Below are positions 56,893 through 64,000 of a stretch of 64,000 bases of DNA, piece by piece. The stretch lies in assembly GCF_003573695.1 (NCBI RefSeq), contig NW_020621936.1, positions 4,278,001 to 4,342,000 on the forward strand, read 5' to 3'. This stretch comes from Papaver somniferum (Eukaryota > Streptophyta > Magnoliopsida > Ranunculales > Papaveraceae). Numbering within the stretch: position 1 is the stretch's first letter; the number at the start of each line of letters is the position of its first letter. The translations under genes were made by a program, and so were the position numbers. The notes beneath the pieces are model-generated. The model worked only from the letters and a program-made list of their open reading frames with translations. It ran no database searches and had not been told where the DNA came from.

Positions 56893-57453
56893 AATATCCA
56901 AGAGAAGACTGTTATACATATATAAATATTGTGTCTGCATATTTAGTATTGTTACTGATATGCAACTTATAAAATTGAATGATCATTTCACTGAGACAAC
57001 TAGTGACCTTCTTCGTTGTGTAGCTTGCTTGAATGGGTGATTCATTTTCTGTTTTTGATAATGACAGATTAGTGTGTCTTGCATAATTTTATTCGAGAGA
57101 CTTTTCAGCATTTGATCTTGTACTACTTGATGATAAATTCCAAAACTATATCATCAATACGAGATTGAGTTTTGAGTTTTTAGGAGTGAACGGAATAATA
57201 GATCTTGCAAGAATTATGTTTAAGACAAAGAAGACAAACCTTACCTGTCGACTTATTTACTTTTAACATTAGCATTGATCTTTCCAGTTGTAACAGCTTC
57301 AGCGAAAAATCGATTGCATAATCAGATGGGCGATAAATGGATGAACGATTGTTTTCTTGCTTCTGCTGAAAGAGATATTCTCAACAGTATTGCTAATGAT
57401 AAGATTATGTTGCAGTCCAAAATATGGAAAAACGTCGAGGACGACTGCCCTTG
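56893..57453 (+). pseudogene. hAT transposase remnant, right part with C-terminal dimerisation domain
   Basis: It continues the frame cut at 48245: ISKRRLLYIYK, then DMQLIKLNDHFTETTSDLL and CVACLNG, then a stop. After a broken stretch (FSAFDLVLLDDKFQNYI, about 57100-57150), the last frame reads LTLALIFPVVTASAK, NRLHNQMGDKWMNDCF and ERDILNSIANDKIM, ending at a stop at 57453. These are signatures of the hAT C-terminal dimerisation domain. The usual segment between VTAS and the NRL-N motif (containing VERVFS) is deleted. Several frame breaks; non-functional. Confidence 0.8.
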
Positions 57454-58476
57454 AGGATAGAGACTGGTTGATTACTATACCGGTATGTGTATGAATCGAA
57501 AAAAAATAGCATGATTTTTGAATTCTTGACTCCGTCCCGATCAATACTAATAAGTTTAATAAACCAAAAAAAAAAACTAGCATGATTGTTACTTTCTCTT
57601 TGATTTGCATCTAATTTATCTCTTACATAAAATTCAGCTTACTAAGAGGATAAAGAGATAAACATCGCATATATATAATAATTCCAATCTTACTAGGAAA
57701 TTTATATGAACATAACCATAGCTATTGTCAATCCATCCATGGGTGGATAAATATTTAAAGAAACCACTTTTAATACTAAACCAGTATTCGTAAGGAAAAA
57801 TTTGAAGACTTTTCAATACATGTTGGAGGTATTCGTTCAAGAAGCAAATTAAAAAGGAAGTTATTGAAAGATGCTAATATAGAGTTAAACGTGATTTATG
57901 GATTATGTATCCAGAGGTATTAGAGTGATCCTGAATCAAAACAGTTAAAATTGTTTTGGAAAATTATTAGGATGATAATGTGTCAAGCTGAGAAGAGGGG
58001 CCACATGCTTGGAATATCTACTCCGTCCCCATTGTAGCCGCATCACTCTTTATATAGGGTTAACACTTGGTAATATTCAGAATTTGTTACCGCCATAATT
58101 TTAACGCAAAAGAAAAAAATACATTACCTATACAAATAATTATTTTTTTTATAATCAAGACCTACCATAACTAATTATGAATGCTTGTGGAGTTATCTAT
58201 AATACAAAACAGAATGGATTTTTGAGCTTAGACGGTCAGATAACATTTTGAGAGACAAACGTTGCATCCGACCATCCCAGTCTCATCCCAGTGAAAGATA
58301 TCCGACGGTCGTTGTTTTTGTAACCATTATTATGAATCCAAATTTATTAATCTTTAATTATTGCATCATCTGTTAACTCAAGATATTCAAAGAAACATTA
58401 AATGAAATCATAATACGTCACATGTGCATTAACTGGATACACTGGTGGCATGATGAACCTAGTGGGAAATGAGATT
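57454..58476. other. Intergenic DNA, no feature recognised
   Basis: AT-rich sequence with no coding signal or clear repeat. Confidence 0.5.
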
Positions 58477-58604
58477 TATTTATTTATTTTTATTCATAAC
58501 TCATAAGTGAGATATCCATACACACTATTACTTAAATGATTATTTATTTATTTTTGTTAATAACTCATAAGTGAGATATGCATACACACTATTACTTAAA
58601 TGAT
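58477..58604. repeat. 64-bp tandem duplication
   Basis: Two adjacent copies of a 64-bp unit (TATTTATTTATTTTT ... ACTTAAATGAT), differing at about four bases. Confidence 0.85.
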
Positions 58605-58735
58605 TTTATGTTCGTTTTTGGATAATGTATATGAATAATTTTACAATGTATTTATAGACAGTATTTTCGCTTAAAACAAAATAGAAAACTATCTTACAAA
58701 AGGAACACGATTGAAAGTCCGGAAAAAAAAGAAAA

Positions 58736-59933
58736 GGGAGCGGATCCCCTAACTTAATTATTTGACTTAATTTTTTACTTAAGTTTCTGACCATAGATCA
58801 ATCTTTATCTAGCCGTTCAATATATGAGACCTAATATGGTTGAATTTGGGTTTAGCTAGGCTTAAGTCGAGCCGATGAATACCTTTTTACCATAAATATT
58901 TCAGAAAACATATTCTCTGAGGCTAATTAGCTCGTCGTCGTCTTCCTTACATAGTCTCAGAACAGTGCTGCTAGATGATATATTGATGAGCCATGCCCCC
59001 ATGAGTAGACAAAAACGTCTTGCTTCTTAAATAACTAAATTTATAGTCTGCATATTTGTTCTTTCAATTCCGAAGTATTGAACTCGATGGGATTGCATAT
59101 TTGCATATAAAGATCTGTAAAGAGTCCATTTCAGCATGTTTGCTCTTGGAGGATGAAGACATATTAGCAATATCAAAAGAATAATAAATGTGCAACAGAG
59201 CCTTGCACAGTGATAGAACCCCAATTTCGTGCTAATATGTATAGTGCCATGTACAGTGCTTGAACTCTGGAGAAGGAATTAGCTGTAGAATTCCCTGCAA
59301 GTGTATGTTGCAGACTTCTTTGCGAAACTTTTTTGCTTTTTAGTATGGGGCAAGAGCAATCTGATCTACATGCCTAGTTAGGTACTTAAAGATAGATCAT
59401 CTCAATAAGAAAAAAAATCCCATTATCCGGATTACTAACAACTATGCAAACTCAGCATAAGGAACGATAACAACTGTTGCTCTTCTATATTGTGAATCAG
59501 AGGATAAATCATTTCAGCCGAAGAGATCAATTTTTTCAATCCAATTAACTGTACGTCACTGACAATTTTTGGCAGGGGTTTATTACTCACTGTGGAACCA
59601 TCATCTTAGTTTTTGAAGAATATAGTCTTAACAAAGGCATTTTTAACCAGTCCAAATCACAAAAATTGGGAGAAAGTGATGATTCAAAATATGGAGGCTA
59701 ATTGATGCTGAAGTACCGAAAGAAGAAGATGATGTTCCTTGATTTACGTAACAGAATATACTTTCTGAAATATTTATGGTAAACAGGCATTCATCGGCTC
59801 GGCTTAAGCCAAGCTAAAACCAAATTCAACCATATCAGGTCTCATATATTGAACCGCTAGATAGAGACTGATCTATGGTCAGAAACTTAAGTGAAAAATT
59901 AAGTCAAATATTTAAGTTAAGGGATCCGCTCCC
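58736..59933. mobile_element. Long-TIR MULE-like element
   Basis: The inverted repeats of about 190 bp begin GGGAGCGGATCCCCTAACTT (58736) and end with the near-complement AAGTTAAGGGATCCGCTCCC (59933). They continue through TGACCATAGATCA and GGCTTAAG-containing stretches to about 58925 and 59755. The 1198-bp element has no transposase frame. The flanks are A/G-rich on both sides, compatible with a 9-bp target duplication but not provable. Long TIRs are typical of Mutator-like elements. Confidence 0.78.
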
Positions 59934-60275
59934 AAAAAAGAAAATTACACCAGTCATATATCATATTAAAGCAGTGCCGTCACGTCACGAGATATCTCTG
60001 GATATTTATTAGAACTCTCTGTTAACCTCATGCCGTATTGTTACGGCACGAGTTATTTCAAGTGACAAACAAAAAGGAAAAAAAGAAAGTGGGCTAGAAG
60101 TATTTTCCATATATTCACCCTTGCCTTGATAGTTCATCTCCAAAGCAAGACAATGCTGCTTTTTGGAAATGCTTACAAAAAACTAGCGGGACCGAGTAAG
60201 TTCCATGATGTAAAAACCAAAATAGTTAGTGGGATTTTATTTGTGAGGTTGGTGATTGTCAATTTTAGATTAGCA
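59934..60275. other. Intergenic DNA, no feature recognised
   Basis: The 81-residue frame starting at 60126 shows no motif and overlaps the start of a MITE-like stretch. Confidence 0.45.
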
Positions 60276-60577
60276 GCATGTTTGGATCAAAGAATTGAAT
60301 TCTTGTTAATCCAATTGCGAGGGAATGTGGCCAATTTCTTGAACCAAACAACACAAATCAACTCTATGTAATTAAGAATTTTGATTTCTAGAAATTTGAT
60401 TCCCTCCAAAATAATAGGATCCATTGCGTTGATCCAAGAGTGCAATAAAATTGGATTCCAGGATAAATAATTGAATTTCCTAAACCAAATGTTAATTTTT
60501 TGAATTTGAATTTAATTCCAAAAATTGAATTACCCCATAATTGAATTCTTATGACTCAGATTCTTCCAACCAAACTA
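60276..60577. mobile_element. Possible Tourist-like MITE remnant
   Basis: GCATGTTTGGATCAAAGAAT at the left, and TTCTTCCAACCAAACTA at the right, form a weak inverted repeat (GTTTGG...GAAT). The inside is rich in TTGAATT/AATTCAA. No clear target duplication. Confidence 0.35.
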
Positions 60578-60584
60578 GGTATAG

Positions 60585-60733
60585 GTGTTTCTCATCTACC
60601 ATAATTAAAGTCATCGTAATTAAAGTCATCGTAATTTCTAATCTTGATTAGATTATTAATAAGAAGGTGTTTCTCATCTACCATAATTAAAGTCATCGTA
60701 ATTTCTAATCTTGATTAGATTATTAACAAGAAG
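60585..60733. repeat. Tandem duplication of 66-80 bp
   Basis: GTGTTTCTCATCTACCATAA ... AAGAAG occurs at 60585-60665 and again at 60667-60733. The first copy has an extra internal TAATTAAAGTCATCG. Confidence 0.88.
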
Positions 60734-61329
60734 ATAGAAGTAAACATTAAATAATCTAAATAGCTTTTCCAAAAAATAAATAATCTCCAATTTGATTTCG
60801 AGATGATTACACCCCACGAGATATGTATCATTTTCATTCGCTAAAACCATCATTGTTAATATAAACATAAGCTTTTTTCCTTTTTAAATCCACTATAGCC
60901 ATCATTATAAATCCACATTTGGATCCATTAATTTTCTTCGATTACCTATCACTGTGAAACTCGAGGCACGATAAACGACTCCAATTATTTGGGACCATTT
61001 ATAAATGTAAAGGTCGTTAGAGAGCTCCAGTTTTTAGTGGATTCTTTTCTTTCCACCCCGTTGAGTTCTCATGGTAAATTTAAGTGTGAATGAAGCAACA
61101 CATGTTCAGGTCATCAAGGATTTGTGTCTTGATCAATGCAGCATAAAAAGCATAGTATAGATATATATTTATAGAACTAGCCTACGCTTCCTGGCTAGTT
61201 TGGAAGCTAGTTTGTGTAGGTTGTACTTAACAATCTTCTTCGTTACACTTGGCACACTTGAACCTTGTATACTAAAGTACCATGACTGCTATTTGGAATC
61301 GAAACTAAAATTAAGGGTATTAAAATTCA
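60734..61329. other. Intergenic DNA, no feature recognised
   Basis: No coding signal or repeat recognised. Confidence 0.45.
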
Positions 61330-61696
61330 TACTTCGTCCGGCCTAAATTAATTGAGGTAATTATAGTTTCCATGATTTTTAAGGCAAGGAGAAAAAGGGA
61401 GTATATTTAAATATTTTTTATAATTATACCCTTATGAATAATAATTAGTAAAATATATAAATGATTAATCTTAAACTATACCACGGTTTCGTAAACTTAT
61501 ATCGTTGAAAAACATTTTAAAACATCTATGTAACGAATATAAACATAATTATCAAATTATATATATTTCTTATAGTAACAATAATCAATTAAAATTGTAG
61601 TTTTAGAGATATCCCCTTGATTAGTGAAATAGCTCAATTATTTATGAGACAAAATTTAAAACCAAATAGCTCAATTAATTTGGGACTGAGGGAATA
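61330..61696. mobile_element. Stowaway-like (Tc1/mariner) MITE
   Basis: The left end TACTTCGTCCGGCCTAAATT continues AATTGAG; the right end reads AGCTCAATTAATTTGGGACT then GAGGGAATA. This is the usual Stowaway TACTCCCTCCGTCCC... pattern with TA at both tips. The 367-bp AT-rich body has no coding. Confidence 0.72.
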
Positions 61697-62310
61697 TAAA
61701 GCAAAGAAATGTTTACTATTTTATATGAGTTTTTGTATTGTCTGGTAAGCCAGTATCTCTGTTAGCGCTCAGTTAACAATGTTGTAATTTACCAAAGATA
61801 ATATAATGATGTTTATAACCTGATAAACTCACAGGATGTATCATTGGGCCGATCGACCGGAAGGCACGAAAGGAGGGAGTCTCTTTCATGACCAATTTTT
61901 TGTAAAATAAAGTATAACAATTTGATAAAAAGATTGGAAATGGTTATTATTAAAAAACCAAAAGTGCCCTATTTTTTAGTCTAATTATTATAACTCCTTA
62001 TGTATCATATTTTTTTAGGAGTATAATTGGCAAGCAAACTAGAATATGACATATCTAAAAATTCGTGTCTTGGAATTTTACAAATTTTATCTCGTTGGAA
62101 AGATTTTAAAGAGATCTATAGAATGAGTGCAAATAACAATATCAAATTTAAAGTTTTTACGAAAAATTCGGAAGTGCTTATGCTTTTAGGCACAATTTTC
62201 GAAAATTGAATGCATAGTCATTATGCAAACCACCACAAAGGATGCACAACACATTATGTAGCCATATTTTGATTTATGCATCAACTAATTTTCCGTTTTA
62301 GGAAAAGTGA

Positions 62311-62414
62311 TACTTTCACTCTGTTTAAGGAAAAATGATACTTTTACTTTTTCAATTTAGCCTATTTTAGGCAAAAATGAAACCGTGAAAGTATATCTTT
62401 TAACAGAGGTAGTA
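62311..62414. mobile_element. Short Stowaway-like MITE
   Basis: TACTTTCACTCTGTTTAAGG at the left and the complement of TACTACCTCTGTTAAAAGAT at the right, 104 bp in all with TA tips. A second inverted pair (ATACTTTTAC / GTGAAAGTAT) lies inside. Confidence 0.55.
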
Positions 62415-62499
62415 TATGCCTAAAAATATCATTCCAACAAAAAAACGAAACACTACTAATTACGATAAATCATAAAAAGTGCTTCACCTAAAAAGACTA

Positions 62500-62952
62500 C
62501 ACCACTGATGTATAACGCGTTATGCAATCAACAGTGTTCGTTTTTCTTCGGTCGGCCCTCCCAATATGGCAGGGGTGTTCTAGTATAGAGCACTCACATT
62601 CATGATAAAGAGCAAAAACCAAACTAAAAACTAAAAAATTAATTTGGTTTGCTTCGTGATCAAACGCTATGGTAGGGGAGTAAAATTTGGTCAAACGGAT
62701 GTATAACAAGCGCTTGACACTGAGCGGGAGTATAATCCACGTCTGAAATTTAGGCGTACGTATAGATAATCGGCTGATTGAGGCGAACGTATAATACATG
62801 CCCGGTGTGAGATGCAAATTAAAACAACGAGATGATGTTGAGACGCACATATTGTGTTTGCCTGGTGTCGGGTAGACGTATAGTCACTGGCTGGTAAGGA
62901 GGATATTATACGTGCGTCTGATTCAACGCACTTTGAATTACCGCTTGATGGT
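62500..62952. other. Possible decayed MITE sequence
   Basis: It shares the style of the Harbinger-type MITE interior (for example TATAATACATGCCCGGTGTG against TATAATACCTGCGCCTCACACC) but lacks ends. No gene supported. Confidence 0.25.
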
Positions 62953-64000
62953 TGTTAGATCATAGCTCGGATGAACTCACCAAGCTTTGGTATGTCAAGT
63001 TTGTTTGTCATATTTTAGTGTGTCAAAAGTCATCTAAAGTCGTTTGATTAAATAACTAGAGTCAACTTCGTTTAGGTTAGACTAGAAAGTCTAGGAATGT
63101 TGAGAAATACAAGTATTACTCCTAAGACCTGAAGAATGTGAATAAGTAGCAAACTACAACGACGACATCATCCTTCCACTTGAGGTTAGTAATATTGACT
63201 TGAATTATTTCATTCCTAACGTATCTTTCAAGTCGTGCTATATTGAAAACATAACTGTGAAGCTGTATATACTGTACATGTTGTATAATACTCTAGTGAT
63301 GTGACATGATCATAATAATATGATTATAATATTAGGGAATTAGACTGCGAAGTATAATGCTTATCTTTTGAACTTCGTAGATATGACATCGACATAATCT
63401 TGTATATATTGTTATGATTATGTGAATACATATATAGGTTATGGTGAAGATTTCATCCTAGGAAATAATGTTTTACATTCGTTTAAAGGAATTACATTCA
63501 TGAACTTGTTTCGTGAATCGAAAGGGAAATCATTAAGCTTATTAGTCCGGAAATCACAATGCCTGACTTATGATTTGGTATGACTGATTTTTAGTAATTG
63601 GTGCGACCGATGATGAGTATGTGTAATCGATCCTTGTAATTGGTGTAACCGGTCCTGGTAACTGGTGTGACCGATCACAAGAATTACCATGTGTAGATGG
63701 AACCGATCCTTGTAACTGGTGTAACCAGTCCTGGTAAATTGTGTGACCGATCACAAGTATTTCCATATGGAGGTATAACCGATCTTAGTGATTGGTAGAA
63801 TCGATTAAACCCAGGTATGTGATTTGGTATTTGATCAATCACATAGTTTTCTTGGAATACAGGGAAACCAATTCTAAACTTGTTTGGAAGTGTGGTATGA
63901 CCGATTCCAAGAATGTAAATCCATGTGAATATGAAATAAGGATTTACAGTGAATAGATGTCAACATACTTTAAACACGAGCAGTAACTCTTATCATTTAT
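62953..64000 (+). mobile_element. Family-B LTR, copy 2 (cut by window end)
   Basis: It starts TGTTAGATCATAGCTCGG and follows copy 1 (22953) through ACTCACCAAGC-TTGGTATGTC, the TTTCAAGTCGTGCTATATTG block and the CCGATC repeat cluster (about 63590-63800). No polypurine tract precedes it (...GCTTGATGG), so it is a 5' LTR, a solo LTR or a fragment. Confidence 0.8.
63590..63800 (+). repeat. Degenerate CCGATC-type repeats in family-B LTR
   Basis: About nine units of 20-25 bp related to GTAACTGGTGTAACCGATCC, some reading TGTGACCGATCACAAG. The matching cluster in copy 1 is at about 23670-23910. Upstream of the TATA box in copy 1, so possibly promoter elements. Confidence 0.75.

Noticed and set aside
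63554..63766. Minus-strand frame of 70 codons near the right edge
   Set aside because: Produced by the CCGATC repeat cluster of the family-B LTR.

Overview
This window is nuclear DNA of a flowering plant, probably a eudicot. It is AT-rich and packed with plant-type transposable elements, and only one intact host-like gene is visible (43296-44372, + strand). A poppy-like (Papaver) origin is only an impression from the style of the LTRs. No RNA genes, CRISPR arrays or bacterial features were seen.

Region 1-29362 is a nest of one large LTR-retrotransposon family (family A; LTRs about 2.3-2.6 kb, ends TGTT...CA, primer-binding sites matching initiator tRNA-Met). A minus-strand LTR occupies 1-1114, 3448-3684 and 28984-29362. 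It is interrupted by a solo LTR (1115-3447, target duplication GTTCT) and by a 25.3-kb block (3685-28983, flanks AATCT/AAGCT). The block holds five plus-strand LTRs separated by internal regions. None of these regions encodes gag-pol. Instead they carry an unrecognised ORF1 and an ORF2 that resembles the plant 'Transposase_32 / putative plant transposon protein' domain, preceded by a promoter-like leader. A related second family (family B) sits in the block at 20635-25794 and again at 62953-64000. A hAT-like element at 16159-16929 carries a piece of a cationic amino acid transporter gene.

Region 29363-39985 holds the 3' end of a LINE and a 5'-truncated Ty3/gypsy Tat-lineage element. The latter has a decayed reverse transcriptase, two RNase H domains and an integrase, then a large spliced antisense gene, and a probable 3' LTR.

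Region 39986-47682 contains a Harbinger-type MITE, a MULE-like element, the intact gene, and a nested inverted-repeat element. Region 48053-57453 is a decayed hAT transposase gene of the TTF/zinc-finger-MYM type. It is split in frame by a full-length but internally deleted gypsy element on the minus strand (48246-56892, target duplication AATAT), which carries a 48-bp minisatellite. Region 57454-64000 is intergenic DNA with a long-TIR MULE-like element, small MITEs, short tandem duplications and the start of a family-B LTR.

The window is therefore best read as several layers of insertion. Only the gene at 43296-44372 looks like working host coding sequence. Similarity statements come from reading the sequence by eye; no database search was run.
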